A stretch of DNA of 64,000 nucleotides, taken from NCBI RefSeq assembly GCF_001723175.1, contig NC_064655.1, positions 2,604,001 to 2,668,000 of the forward strand. The letters run 5' to 3'. Position numbers and translations under genes: made by a program. Positions 33,528-46,490 of the stretch are shown here, piece after piece. This DNA is from Penicillium oxalicum. Lineage: Eukaryota > Ascomycota > Eurotiomycetes > Eurotiales > Aspergillaceae. Under the pieces are notes generated by a model that did no database searches, was not told where the DNA came from, and saw only the letters and a program-made list of their open reading frames with translations. Each line of letters starts with the position of its first letter. Position 1 is the first letter of the stretch.

Positions 33528-36500
33528 ATGGACCCATCCATCGATGATGTACTCGCCTCGACAGACACAATGCCCTCAATGGAGGTATCGACCTCATCCG
33601 ACAAGAACCCAGCATCCTCAGACGATCCCTCTACGAAGCCATCGAGTGTAAAGGCAGCCAATGAAGATGCGGTCGATCCCCAAGAGCTTCTTGACCGGAC
33701 CCTGGATTTTCTCGCGACGGCCAGTAACGAGACCCTAGTCGCTGTCTTTGCTGCGGCATCGCTCGTGATATACACCATCCTGGGTAGATTAGGCCTCATA
33801 CTGATCGGGACTGGGGTGGGAATACTATTACACGCATCATGGGAAGGTTCACTTCCAACACGGGGGGCCGATGGCGTCTCGACGGCGTCGCCAAAGCGAC
33901 GAGAGCTGGCACTGGAGGTATCTCAGAGGCTGCTGGATTGGCCCCGACGCACTCCTCCTGGGCATGTCACACCTCTCAAGGTGGATTATCACGCCGCCGC
34001 CATTGCCGCCCCGGAGGATCTGACAACCGCTGATCTGGACTATGCGACGTTCCGACCGGCGACGGCCGCCGCGCTACGATCGTTCACGGATGCTGTGGTC
34101 ACCGATTATGTGAAGTAGGACATTCTGAATCTTGACCTCTTACGCTGGGGCTTATTGACTAATTTAAATGATGTCGATCGCAGAGACTGGTATGAGCCAA
34201 TTCTTCCCAATGAGATCATCTTTCCCGGTTCCTGTCGGAGGACATTGACCCACTTCGTGACGACCATTTCCTCCCACGTGTCGCGAAAGCGAACCGAAGA
34301 GACATTCTTACAATTTCTCACCAACTCCTCTTCCATAATCATCGTGTTTCTCAATGAACTGGCCGCGGCCTTTGCGGCCTCGGATGCCTCTTCCACGGAT
34401 GCCTCCGAGGTGGTGCAGCAGTACCTCACGAAAAGCCCGGACAGTAGTTTGGCGAATGTCCTGTCCGAAGAACAACAAAGAAAGAAGCTCAACATGGTCG
34501 CGGATGATATCCTTTCTCACTTCCTCGATCCAAAAGCATACAGCTGTTCTCCGGTCCGGGATTTCCTGCGGGAGATTTTCGCTCGGCTGGTCTTAGAATC
34601 AACAGTCACTAGTCTTTCTCGTCCCGAGTTCATCAATGAGTGGATTATATACCTTCTCCAAGACGGAGAATCTGAAATCATGCATGCCATCGACGCAGGG
34701 GTGGAGGGTGCGCGCAAGCAGAGCATTGGTGTGAGCAATGTCCCAGCAGAGCCCGAAATTGCAAAGGCTGTCCTCCCAGAGTCGAACGGAAAGGCTGCCA
34801 GTCAGTCCCCTGAGCGATCTGCGAGTAGAGTCGACCAAGCCGAAGAAGACGCGATGAAAGAGGCAAAAAGGCTAAGCGCACTGATGGCTTCTCGAGATGC
34901 CCATGTGCTCCAAGAGAATCACACGCCTCAGCCCTCCCACCAGCAACACCCAGAGTCGCGAGCTCTCGGAGTCAGTCCATCTGATCCCGTGAAAGAAATT
35001 GAACATCTCCCTCCTTTGAATACTGTACATGTGTCAGAGGGTCCCGGTTCTCAACCTCAGTCTGCGACTACGGCCGCGACGTTCACATCTCCAGTATCCC
35101 GTCATAACTCAGAGAATCAGGCTGTTTCGCTTCAACATGCCCAGGTTCTGGTGGATGACGATGGTGCAAATAGCGAGAAAGGTATCATCAAATCCAGACC
35201 GACCTGGGACTACCTGATCCAGATCGAGCCGGCGTCGACCCGTGCGACCGGTTGGATGGTGTTCCGGAAATACGCCGACTTCCAATCTCTCCACGAGATG
35301 ATGGCGACTGTCTCCAGACTCAATCATATTCAGAGTTTTTCCGATCAGTTCCCCAGCCTGCCTGCTTGGAAAGGCAAGACGCGGCAGAATTTGGCGCGAG
35401 AGCTTGAGCGATACCTACAAGAGGCACTGAAGCATGAATCGCTCGCGGAAACAGAGCGTATGCGACGATTTGTGGAGAAACAGGGTGCTCCATCTGAGAT
35501 GAGCCCGTCCAAACCGGCATTTTCATTCCCGGGACCTAATACCTTTGAGAATCTAGGAAAGGATTTGCTGGGGGCTCTGAGCAATGCGCCCAAAGGTATG
35601 GCCGGAGGAGGCCGTGCAGTTCTCGATGGTGTCACCGGGGTCTTTGGGGGTGCCAATCACAACCGAAAAATATCGACTGCGTCAGACCAGGTGTCCACAC
35701 ATCGAAAGACTGCGTCACGGGCAAGTATGGACCTCGCGATCAATCCTGGCTTGGCCAACGCTTTGAACCGAGTCTCTTCCCCCAGTATTGGATCAGCTTC
35801 AATCGATCCGCTGGCGTCTCCCCGGTTCGGTGGGGAACAGCCGCTCTCTCCTATTGTGCCTTCTTCCCCACCGACTGCGGCGCTAGGTCTGGGGTTGTCG
35901 AAAGACTTTGTTCACATTCCGCCTCATGGAAAAGACGTGAGCAACGGCGCTAGCCTGGCGTCTAGCCCAAAGGATCCCTCACCCCCACCGCCAGAGTTCA
36001 AGATTCCTCTCACGACTGATGGCAACGCCTCTGCTGATCCAGTGCAGCCCGTTGGGGTGAAGGTCGAAGCCAACATGGCCTCTCTGGCCTCTCAACTTGA
36101 AACTCAAGTTCCCAACGAGCCAGAAGTGACTTCACACCCCTCACGGCGATCGCAAGTCCCCATCACAGCTGATGAAACACAGATCGCAGTGGAGTTAATA
36201 TTCGCCGTGATCAACGAGCTTTACACCCTATCCTCGGCATGGAACATTCGCCGCACCCTTTTAAACGCGGCGAAAACATATATCCTACGCCCGGGAAGTC
36301 CCACTTTGGAGACAATCCGTGACCTGCTCCAAGAGTCAATGATCGATGCCCACTCTTCGGACGAGGCTCTTGCGGAGTATATTCGGAAAATCAGAGAGAG
36401 TGCTCTTCCCACGGAGACAGAACTGAAATCCTGGCCTGCCCCACCCAGTGAAGATGAGAAACTGCGATTGAGAGACACTGCCCGTCGATTGTTTGTGCAG

Positions 36501-36653
36501 AGAGGTATTCCCCAGGCTTTGACGAGTGTGATGGGCGCTGCGGCTAGTCGGGAGGCCTTGGAGAAGATTTTTGATAGTCTGCAGGTGGAGAGTGTGGCTC
36601 GGGGCTTCATCTTCTCATTGATGCTGCAGGGTTTGCGGGTCTTGACTTTGTAG
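33528..36653 (+). CDS. Membrane-anchored PXA-PX-Nexin_C sorting nexin
   Basis: Exons 33528-34114 and 34184-36653 give 1018 residues. The start with ACAACATGG context was chosen; in-frame Mets lie at 33486 and 33423. A hydrophobic hairpin at about residues 70-105 (TLVAVFAAASLVIYTILG, then LILIGTGVGILL) should anchor it in the ER or vacuole membrane. A PXA domain covers about 165-370 (VKDWYEPILP across the splice, then the helical bundle up to EWIIYLLQDGE). The PX phosphoinositide-binding domain is at about 525-650 (WMVFRKYADFQSLH, with FPSLPAWKG). The Nexin_C domain is near 860-985 (VINELYTLSSAWNIRR). This is the Mdm1/SNX13-14-25 architecture without the RGS domain. Such proteins tether ER to vacuole or lipid droplets, or act at endosomes. 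Confidence 0.88.
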
Positions 36654-37662
36654 AATATCGATTTGCGTTCAGAGGATTTACCTATGGGCATGGACAAGGA
36701 GAGTTCTATACATGGGGTTCCTTGGAATTAGATCCTTGATATGTGTTTTCACTTGCGGTAATTGTCTCTTCCTATAGGTCTATGATCCATCTAATGATCA
36801 TAGATAGATTTCTGGCATCATCATCATCATAATGGTGTGCAATTTACATGTGGAACCCTTGGATAAAAGGCCTGGGCTTAACCTGTGGAGCTGTTAAGTA
36901 CTGCTGAGCTCATTCCCTTTCCTCATACTCAATGTTGTTCAATCTTATCCATGTCGATCGAGTTGGTGGCTTTGCAAATCTCCAGAGAGGAACTACCTGG
37001 TGGACCGGGTTTCTTCCATCAATTTTCGAATGATCAAAAGGTAAACTGATTGGAAAGATAGTTCTGAAAGTACCTGATACGGGCTTCACGTCGAGATCAA
37101 ACCTACCTCCGCTCTGGATTGGACTCCCATAGCGACCGCATTTTTGGTGCACAGTCGAGGTTAAGGTTGGCAACTATATATCCCGACCAACATATTGACC
37201 TCTCCACGTCCCCCACCACTTTCAATTGAGCCCCGATCGCTCTCCAAATTCTACCTAGGGTATTCTCGGTTAATTTATCACCACAGCCAGAATACATAGA
37301 TCCAGCAACATCTACAAAAGTAAATCCATCAGTTACTGTGGTGACATCAAATCGGCGCAAATCCGGGGAATCAACCACCTTATCAATTTGAAAATGCCCA
37401 CGTCTTATCAGCACGTGCAGCGACACGTCTCAACGCGTCGCTTTCAACCGGCAGCCAGTACAGTACTTAACTACTTACATCTTTAGGAAGAAACCCGTCC
37501 ATCTGCGTTTGTTTCGCTTTTTGATTTTTCGCCTCTCTGTAAAGATTTATCTGGTCTTCTGAGGTATACCATATACAAGGGACACCCAGCGTACTTTTTT
37601 GATCTGTCTCAGTTTCAATTTGCCCTTCTCCCCGACTACCTCTCTCTCTCCGCACACTCAAA
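36654..37662. other. Intergenic spacer
   Basis: About 1 kb, AT-rich in the first half with CATCATCATCAT near 36820. A CT-rich leader (37620-37660) precedes the next start. No gene seen. Confidence 0.55.
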
Positions 37663-38376
37663 ATGGCCTCACGAAAACGCGCATCGGATGCTGCAGGGGC
37701 CAGCGAAGGCGTAGATTCCAAAACCAAGAAGACCAAGGTTGTCAATGATGGTGAAACATCCACTGCCAAGACGGATGCCAATGGGGATCGGTACTGGGAG
37801 ATCTCCAAGATGCGCCGGGTGACTGTTTCCGAATTTCGGGGCAAGACCATGGTCAGTGTTCGGGAATATTATGAGAAAGATGGGCAGGAGTTGCCTGGGA
37901 AAAAGGTATGGGGCTTTTTGTTTTTTTTTTTCTGGTTCTTCTTTTCCATCTTCTCCTTTTTTGTTCTCTTGTTATTGGATTGTCTTCATGGACGTGTTCC
38001 TAGGCTCTTGGAAATCATCCCCAAGTACGAACGTTGAGAGGTGAAGTATAAGAGCAAATTGGAGTGGATAAGGACAATTTTTTTTTTGTTTTTGGTTTGC
38101 TGAACTTTCTCCGTATCTCTGAAAGACTGACATTACCCTGCGGTGAAATTTACATAGGGAATCTCCATGTCACTGGAGCAATTCGCTGCTTTCGTCAAAT
38201 TACTTCCTGAGATTGAACAGGCAGTCCAGCAGCAGGGGGAGTCATTGCCTCGGCCGGTATATTCCGGCAGTGCTGCAAAGAACAGTGACAATCATGAGCA
38301 GGGTGATTCGGCCAGGACTGAAAGCCCCGGCAAGCCGAACATCGAGGCGACCAGCGACGAGGAGAGCGATTCGTAA
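37663..38376 (+). CDS. sub1: Transcriptional coactivator PC4/Sub1
   Basis: Exons 37663-37905 and 38158-38376 give 153 residues. The conserved ssDNA-binding PC4 core lies at about residues 45-100: YWEISKMRRVTVSEFRGKTMVSVREYYEKDG, with GKKGISMSLEQFAAFVKLLP across the splice. It is flanked by a basic N-terminus (KTKKTK) and an acidic Ser-rich tail (TSDEESDS). The protein stabilises pre-initiation complexes and aids RNA polymerase II and III elongation and termination in the nucleus. The 252-bp intron is long for this window and T-rich. The gene converges on 5-oxoprolinase, with 250 bp between stop codons. Confidence 0.93.
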
Positions 38377-38626
38377 AAGGGAGGGGGGGGGACGGTGCAT
38401 TGGAGTGTCATTCGACAGTCCCTGAATGTTTGAAGCAGCACAGGTGTCTTATGGTCTTTGCTCCTTTCTATTGTGTTTCTCACCTTTGCCCATAGTTTCG
38501 CTACATCCAATACCCAGAGCCATGTAGTCATATAACAGTCATGTTTCGCATTCAAAAAGTCTCCTGGGTATGATGATGAATCATCATAGAAAATGTGTTC
38601 CGTGGGTAGAGGACCAAAGAGATATC

Positions 38627-41600
38627 TCACATGCTCGCTTCTTGCAGCGCTTGGCGGGTAGCAAGGGAGCCACCTCGCCAGGCATGGCGAGCATCAACCT
38701 TATGGACAAGTTGATGTTGTTCTCCAACTTGACCCCAGCCACCTCCACCTGGAGTCCGGATGATGATGCGCTCGCCCGGTTGCATCTCAACAGAATTCTT
38801 CCCCCCAAGATTAATCATTCTTTCTTCCCATCCTCCATCGGCTTTCTTGACCCGTCGTATCCACAGGTTCTGGCCACATTGACCGTCTTGGCCACCTGCT
38901 AGCCCATAGGGATGGTAGACGCGGCGTTCAGACAGAATTGAAACCTGGACGGGAATTCTGAACTCAATATCGCGGACAACTCCATCTCCACCTCGGTGTT
39001 GGCCAGCGCCTCCAGAGTCTGGTCGAAGGCTGAATTCTCGAAGGATAACGGGATATCTTCGTTCAAAGACCTCGGCGTCAGTAATCCGTGTGTTTGTCAT
39101 GTGCGTGTGTACGCCAGAAGTTCCTTCCCAGTCCTTTCCGGCTCCGCTCCCACCGGCGATGGTCTCGTAATATCCGAAGCCCTTGGTCTCGGTCTCTCCT
39201 TGGAGATTACCTCCAAATCCAAAAGTGAGATTGTTCGTGTCCCCTTGAGAAGCAGCACACGCCTGGAAGCATTTCAAAATCACATCGGTGACTCGTTGGC
39301 TCTGAAGATACGTGAGTCACAATGATGGCTGAGAGAAGTAAAGCAACGAATTGGATATTTGACTCACCGTAAGAACATTGCCTCCTACCACTGCTGCCGT
39401 TTCGGACGGCGATAGCAGACTTTTTGGCGGGATACGGACAGTGATAGGCTTGAGACAGCCCTGATTCAGGGGAATATCGGCAGAGATGAGACATCGCAGG
39501 CAATAAATGATCGCAGAGTACGTAACTGCCTCGGGTGCATTGGTATTTCCTTTGACGAAGAGTCAGCCCGCTAGTACCCGTGATGATCAGCTGAATTTCT
39601 TCCTGGCTGACGACTTACCATAAACTTCTGGCCCGGTACCAGTAAAATCGAAGACCGCTTCCCCTTTGTCTGCATCAATGGTAATTTTCAATTGGATTGG
39701 TGTTCCATCATCCATGTAATCCACCGCACTCAGCTTTGGACCTGAAAATCTATCGTTAATCCCCTTTAACAGATTCCGAACGCTGAGCTCTGCGTTATTC
39801 TGAATTTGGTGCATGTAGAAAAGCACCACGTCCTCGCCGTATTCGTCAATCAAAGTGTTGATCAGGTTGATTCCCTTCTTGTTAGCGGCTATTTGAGCCT
39901 TGAGGTCATTCAAGTTGTCTGCTAGGCAGCGAGTCCCGCTACAATTGGGATACTGCGCGGGCTCTTGGTATAGGAGTTCCGTGATACGCTTCTCATTGAA
40001 TTTGCCCTCGGAGACCAACTTTTCACTCTTGATGGCGGCACCCTCTTGATAGAGTTCTTTCGAATGGGGCGGCATTGAGCCAGGTAGAATACCCCCGATA
40101 TCCGCTTTGAGGAGAAAATTTTAGTATCATACTGAGTTGGGTGTTTCGCCTTCCGTTGGGGATAAGAGATGCCCTTACCATGATGTGCTCTCGAAGCGAC
40201 GTAGAAGATGATTTTGCCCTGATTAAAGGCCGGCTGAATCACCGTGATGTCGGGCAAATGAGTGCCTCCGAATTCGGGGTGATTGGAAACGATCACGTCA
40301 CCTGGCTTGAGTTTGCCACGCCAGATCTCTGCCTGCATCCGCACACAAGTCGACATGCTGCCGAGGTGAACTGGTAGATGGGGTGCGTTAGCAACCAGCC
40401 CCCCCTCTGGATCGAACAATGCACAAGAGTAGTCGAGTCGCTCTTTGACATTGGTGCTGACGCTTGTCTTTTGTAGAGCACGGCCCATCTGCTCTGCGAT
40501 GGCCATGAAACGATGTGAGAAGACGCTGAGTAAAATAGGATCAACAGTGTCGGTCTTGACCTGCGGCCCAGCTGAGTCTAAGTTGCCAACGTTGATGACA
40601 ACATGGGTCTTGAGAATAAGGGCGGAGGCGCCAGGAGGTACAACAATGGTTTGAGTCTCATCGGCAAGGATAGCCGGCCCTTTGACGCGGTCATTGATTT
40701 GCAGATTGTCGAGCCGGTAGATTGGTGTATCACGTCGACCCCCTTCAAAATATACCTGTGTTTTCCGATACTCTTTTCCTACTACATCCTTTGGCTTCAA
40801 CTCTTGCAGCTGCTGATCGACTGTCTTCTCTGATATCTTGAAGCTTTTGCCAATGCCCCGTACTCGAACATCATCCACGATGATATCTCGATCAGGTAAG
40901 GTGAAGCCAAATTCTTGCTCGTGTTGCCGTACAAATGCCTTACCAAAGGCCCATTCGTCGCCATCATAGGCTTCATCTGCTTCTTCTTTGCTGGGCTTGA
41001 GAATCATCAAAGGTGACTCTGTGCCGCGGTATCGCATATTCAAATACTCTTCAAAGACAATGGAGTCGTCGTCGAAGCCTTGCTCCTTCAATCTCTTTGT
41101 AGATCGCTTCTTTAATTCGTCAAGTCTTTCCATCAGCAGATCTCGGACACTCGAATCGTTTCCCCAGGTTCTCGATTCCGGTTCTTGTAGCTCATCCACG
41201 ACATCGGCCAACGCCATGCCATATGCAGATAGCACAGATGAATAGCGGTGAATCAAAATCTGTCGGATGCCCAAGCTTTCGGCGATAGCCACAGCATGCT
41301 GCCCGCCAGCGCCACCAAAGGTTGCTAGTCGATGCTTTGATGTATCGTGACCTTTGGCTTCAGTCAAAGACCGGATGGGCCTGGTCATGGCTTCATTGGC
41401 AACCTTAATGAAACCGAATGCAACTTCATCCGGGGTCATAGACTTGCTGTTGTCTCCATTGCCCAGCCCTTGGTTGATCTCTTCAGTGAGCTGCTCAAAG
41501 AGACGTCTACTAACTTGCTCATCCAGACCCTCGTTCTCGTGAGGGCCAAAGATCTTGGGGAAGAAATCAGGAACAATTCTGCCTAAGAAAAGGTTGGCGT

Positions 41601-42934
41601 CGGTGACAGTCAGTGGGCCATCTTTACGATAGCACGCAGGACCTGGATGAGCACTGGCTGACTCTGGTCCAACGACAAATAATCCATTACGGAAGAACAG
41701 TCGTGAGCCACCACCAGCGGCAACCGTGTTGATATCCAGCTGAGGGGACTGTATGGTTACTCCCGCCGTGGTCGTCTCAAAGACGTGTTCATAGCGGCCT
41801 GAACCATATCGACTAACATCGGTGCTCGTCCCACCCATGTCGAACCCAATGACCGGGATTTTTGACACTGGGTCGTAGGAGGTCAACGCATAACCGACAA
41901 CGCCACCAGCAGGCCCGGAAAGGATGGCTCGGAGACCGGAGAATTGATCAACATCAACCAGGCCGCCATCTGACTGCATAAATTCGCACCGTGCTCCACG
42001 TGGGCCTGCTTCATGCTTCACACTCTCGCTTCCAAGGCTGCTGTTGAAGCCAGCTTGAAAGCCAGAAATGTACTTTTTGATTGTTGGAGTCAGATATGCG
42101 TCCGCACATGCAGAGGTTGCTCTTGGTACCAGCTTGATCATTGGCATGAGCTGATGGCTCAAGCTGACATGATGGAAACCAATCTCCGTCGCCAGTCGCC
42201 CAACCAAGGCTTCATGGTCGGGAAACGTGTAGCCATGCATAAGACACACAGCTATACTCCGGATCCCACGGTCGTACACCTGCTGCAACTGTGATCTTAC
42301 AGTCTTTTCATCGGGGCGTTTCAACACGCGAATAGCCTCGGACGAGAGGCCGCGTACCACTTCAGCGTCCGCTTCAGCACGGTCTCGAGGAAGTGTCTCC
42401 GTACTTCTCCGCTCGGGGTCTTCGGTGTAGTCTTCGAGTGTCACTCGCTCATCGATCTCTATGACCTCTTTGTATAGTACATCAGGCCGCTTGATGGCCA
42501 GGTCGAATATACGAGGGCGCGACTGGTTCCCAATTTGAAGGCAATTTCGAAAGCCCTTACTGACCACTAGGGCGATGATCTCGCCCTTGCGCTCAAGCAA
42601 CGCATTGGTTGCAACGGTAGTTCCCATGCGAATACTTTGGATCAGCGATGTGTCCATAGGTTCTCTACGCGGAATCTCACGACCGGTGAACTTGGAGAGG
42701 ATCCGCCGGATTCCTTCGAGTGGTGCATCCTCGTAATTGCTTGGATCTTCCGAGAGCAATTTAATCACCATGTCATCTTCTGATTTTCCTGTGCCAGGGT
42801 TGCCCACACAGTCGGTGAATGTGCCCCCTCTCTTGCCGACTGGTCAGCCTCGGCGATATATGGAAGTCAAGGGGAAGGGTATACGGGCGCACATCTATCG
42901 CAATAGTAATTCCTTTCCCGTTGGTTGTCTCCAT
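38627..42934 (-). CDS. OXP1: 5-oxoprolinase (ATP-hydrolysing)
   Basis: Opens 5-oxo-L-proline to glutamate with ATP in the gamma-glutamyl cycle; cytosolic. Exons 42934-42893, 42831-40179, 40104-39619, 39549-39368 and 39301-38627 give 1345 residues with no frame problem. The N-terminal hydantoinase A region starts with [20 protein letters not shown], joined across the first short intron, then [13 protein letters not shown] and the glycine-rich AAGGGSRL. The hydantoinase B part begins near residue 740 ([20 protein letters not shown]) and has [28 protein letters not shown] and a C-terminal RTPGGGGWG. The first intron (42832-42892) ends in AAG, and exon 1 codes only 14 residues. Single-chain fusion of the two halves is normal for eukaryotes. 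Confidence 0.95.
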
Positions 42935-44160
42935 TTCGGCTAAGTAAAAGGTTCATGAAGCACAATGCGGTGTAGTGCTAGCAGAACAGGATGAAGGCAG
43001 AGTTGCGTCCAGAAAGCCAGTCAATGGGGTACACACGACCTGGTGGACTGATGCTGAATATTTTGACGAGTTCACCACTTTCCCCGCACGATGTATTCCA
43101 TACGTCATTCCGAGGTATCCATGTATACTTGCGACTGTCGAAAATGATTGAACATATTCCAGGGAAAGGCTACAGTGGACTTGAATGGAGGCAACAGAGT
43201 GAATATCGACCGCGCCGGAAGTGTTAGCATGCATTGTGCATGGAAAGAGGTATTGAAATACAATGCAGCCGCAGCATTACAGTGTGCCGTCAAATACCAC
43301 TCTACAGGGGCTGCGTCAAAGTGCCATGCTCACTCTGGAATTCGGAGTCACCTACCGCTTTTGCGCTGTCAAACAGAAACTGTCCAAAGGAAACTCGGAC
43401 CGGGGCGCCATCGATTCAACCCACTGTGACACCTACTACCTCGTCCGAATATGGAGATGGTCATCTCTACAGGACAAAACCGTACGTACGTCTTTACTAG
43501 CTTCGAATCGGAGTAGGGGAACGTATTCGGAAGATCCGGCCGATCGTACAGGACGGGGATGAGTCAAGGGAGAATCGGTTTTGGTATTAGAATTGCGAAT
43601 ACGGATGGGCGGCGGGCGGGTTTCACTGTAGAAAACGCAGGGACGAGACTGAGAGAGGGAGGCGAGAGATAGAGGAGACAGGATCGCTCGACGTCGGTTT
43701 TCGATGGAGTCCGAGCTGCTGACCATGATGAATACCAAAGCCCAGAAAAAAAAAGATTTGAAAACAGGCGAAGATCAGGTCCGTTGCACGGACACCACTC
43801 CGCCACGTGAACCCCAATTAACAAGAAGATCTCCGCGCCATATTCGTTGTAAGCAGAATGTGAAGAAAGTGGATGATGAACGCTGCTGGGACAAGGAACC
43901 AAGACGGGAACCCAAGGATGGACAACCTGTGACGAGAAAGGGCAGAAATTTCACGGAAGAAGAACCGAATTCGGTGAGAGCCTGCCAGTGAGAACGCTGC
44001 GGCCCCTCGTTCCGAGGCCATTCGACTTGATCTTCGAACGTTCCACGTTTCGCCGGGGGCGGCTGGCAGACGCAGGGGTAATAACATCTGTGCAAGTAGG
44101 GTTGCTGATAGTTCGTTGAATCAATCGAAAAGCCTGAAGTGAGCGCCATACTGAGTGAAT
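42935..44160. other. Intergenic region, no gene supported
   Basis: About 1.2 kb upstream of 5-oxoprolinase and downstream of the SR-protein gene, both on the minus strand. Short open frames on both strands (for example 43436-43902) show no motif or splice pattern. It should hold the 5-oxoprolinase promoter. Confidence 0.55.
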
Positions 44161-45302
44161 CTACTCAGCAGTGTCGAGCTCGTCGTGAGCAGAAGGAACG
44201 GGGTCCAGGGGTACTGAAATGCCGTTAGAAAAGTGCCGTTTCAAGGGCATGTGACGGTCATGCACTCACCTTTCCTGTCATCGCCATTAGGGATGGCGTC
44301 GCGTTCCTCCTCCCGACGCTCCCGGTCGTCTTCACGTCTCTCACGATCCTCCTTGACGTCACGGTCCCGGTCTTCGGGGCTGCGGGAGCGATCGCGAGAA
44401 CGCTCACGTTCGCGGTCACGGCGGTCATCGCGTTCCCGACGGTCGTGGTCGCGGTCCCGATCGCGGCGATCATGGTCGCGGTCGGGGCGGTCGGCGTCCC
44501 GTTCATATCTGTCATCACGTCGGGGCGAGTAATCACCGCGGCTGCGACGGGGGGAGGGAGAACGGCCTCGGCGAGGAGGAGTGCGATCACGACGGCGATC
44601 CCGACCCGAATCGAATCGCCAAGAGGCTGAAGGGGGAGTTCGCGCCCACTAAGATAGGTCTTAGCATGCAATCATCTCGACAAAAGGCACGACCAGGCTT
44701 ACCTCAATCTTCAAGAGATCGTCGCGGCCAATTCGTTTGTTGTGCATCTCATGATAGGCATCATCGGCGTCACGGCGGCTCTCATACTCAACAAAGGCAA
44801 AGCTACCTAGGAGTCAGCTCCACATATCGAGTGCACCCGTTTAAAAAGGTCGATATCAGGCTTCGGGGATCATACAGTCGGCTTGAAGGAGTTCGAGGCG
44901 CAGGAATATCGCAGCGCACAAGGCGACCATAACTGTGTCAATGGTTAGATTTTGTGTTCACACGGCTCGAGCAAGGGTTGCAGGACGGATGGCGGCGGAT
45001 CAGATGACGAGAGCGATCGATTACACAGGAGGTAATGGGGACGAGACGCTTTATGCGGGCCCGGGGGGGTTGGATTGAACAACGACGAAAGCCATAGATG
45101 ATAATTGAAGTATCATCGAGGCATCGGTAAGTCGGGATATTGAGGAGGAGCAGCAGCAGGAGAATTATCGACGATTGGAAGCTGCGATGCTCGGGAACGA
45201 AAGGCGTCACGTCACGTACCGTTCGAATTCGTAGGCAAGGTCGCGGGCACGAGTGCCATGGCCGAAGCCTGTGACATAGAGAGTGGTGCCAGATCGAGAC
45301 AT
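44161..45302 (-). CDS. srp1: SR-type RNA-binding protein Srp1
   Basis: Exons 45302-45220, 44932-44876, 44802-44703, 44648-44270 and 44213-44161 give 223 residues. One RRM fills residues 1-85: TLYVTGFGHGTRARDLAYEF (RNP2 region), then VRCDIPAPRTPSSRLFAFVEY (RNP1-like, FAFVEY across a splice) and DADDAYHEMHNK. A WARTPP link leads to an Arg/Ser-Asp tail of about 120 residues with RDRSRSPE and RRDRERERSRD repeats. This closely follows fission-yeast Srp1, a nuclear splicing factor. The tail ends acidic (DELDTAE). Four short introns break the RRM and tail, leaving room for alternative splicing, which is common in SR genes. Confidence 0.93.
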
Positions 45303-46490
45303 TGTGGATGATCAGCTCCAACAATGGCACAGGTCGATGAAAATTTGGTTGAAGAAAGATTGAATGGTGGAAAGGCAGGTGTGATGCGAGCGCGATTTTG
45401 CTCCCTTCATTATTAAGAGAATAAGAAGGCGGTAGGTAATACGGTGAGCTGCAGGAACCACTCATGCCAATGACGAAAGAGAACTCTGTCCTCCTTGGAC
45501 CCCTGCTACTCGAGACACTCTGTACGTATTGTAATGTAAATGCTCGAACCGAGCCTCATATATCACCATTCTGATTGATTCAAAGCTTCACAGTCAAAAA
45601 ACTAAGAGTTTACTTTTGTGTTTGTAATTATCGAAAGCAGCATCTAGGCCAGCATGTGAATTCTTCACATAGATCAAGATTTGAGGCAAAAGAGGAATAG
45701 TATACAGCTTTACATATGTATAGGTACAACGTGCGTGATTACATATACAGAGCACAGTACTGTAACTGCATGTGTATTGTATCGAGCTCTTTGTTAGTAG
45801 TATCCCTCTATCTCGGCGTGAGAAACGCTCAGGCACCGCACAGCGGTGGCATAAATTACTGTATTACTGAGACAGATACGTACGAACGTGGAGTAACCAT
45901 TAATACATCATTCGCCTCGGAAGGCACCGTGAGCATCGGTAGTCGGGATGATGCTTTCCTCTGGCGCCTCTTTAAAGTACTAGTCATCGCCTCCACTTGG
46001 TCAACGTCGCTCACTCCATCACTGTTCCTCTCTCTCTAGGCTGCTCCTTCCACGTGGGCGTAAAATTAGAAAAAGACCAAGGTCTTTGTCTACCATCACC
46101 GCGAGGCCATACAATTCTTCTCTCTCACGTTTTGGTCAGGTCAGAATTCCAATTCGCGTTCTGTCACTCCTTCCTCCCTTCACTGTGAACTTCCCCGGCC
46201 TTCAGACGCCTTGCCGAACCTGGTCTCTCAGTTCAACAATGGAGCAGTAGAACGACTGCTCGAGATACCGCCTCACTTTCTCTTATGGCCAGCACAAGTG
46301 ATCTCTTACTTATCCCCCATTTATCCCTCTTCTTTCCACGAAACACTCTCATTCTCCACTCAACCGCTTCATCATCGCCATTTAGCGCATTCGTCTTAGC
46401 GGCAACAGTCTTCGGCGAAACCAGAGTCACACTGCGCTGAAGAAGTCTCTTGGTGGTACTCTCCCAGATCGATCGTCATTTGTGGCCAAG
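45303..46490. other. Divergent promoter region
   Basis: About 1.2 kb shared by the SR-protein gene and the carrier gene. The middle (45540-45900) is AT-rich with ACATATGTATA-type words. A CT-rich tract at 46000-46190 leads to the carrier. No coding segment is supported. Confidence 0.55.

Noticed and set aside
38001..38045. Extra exon inside the long sub1 intron
   Set aside because: The two called exons already join in phase into an intact PC4 core; adding this piece would disrupt it.
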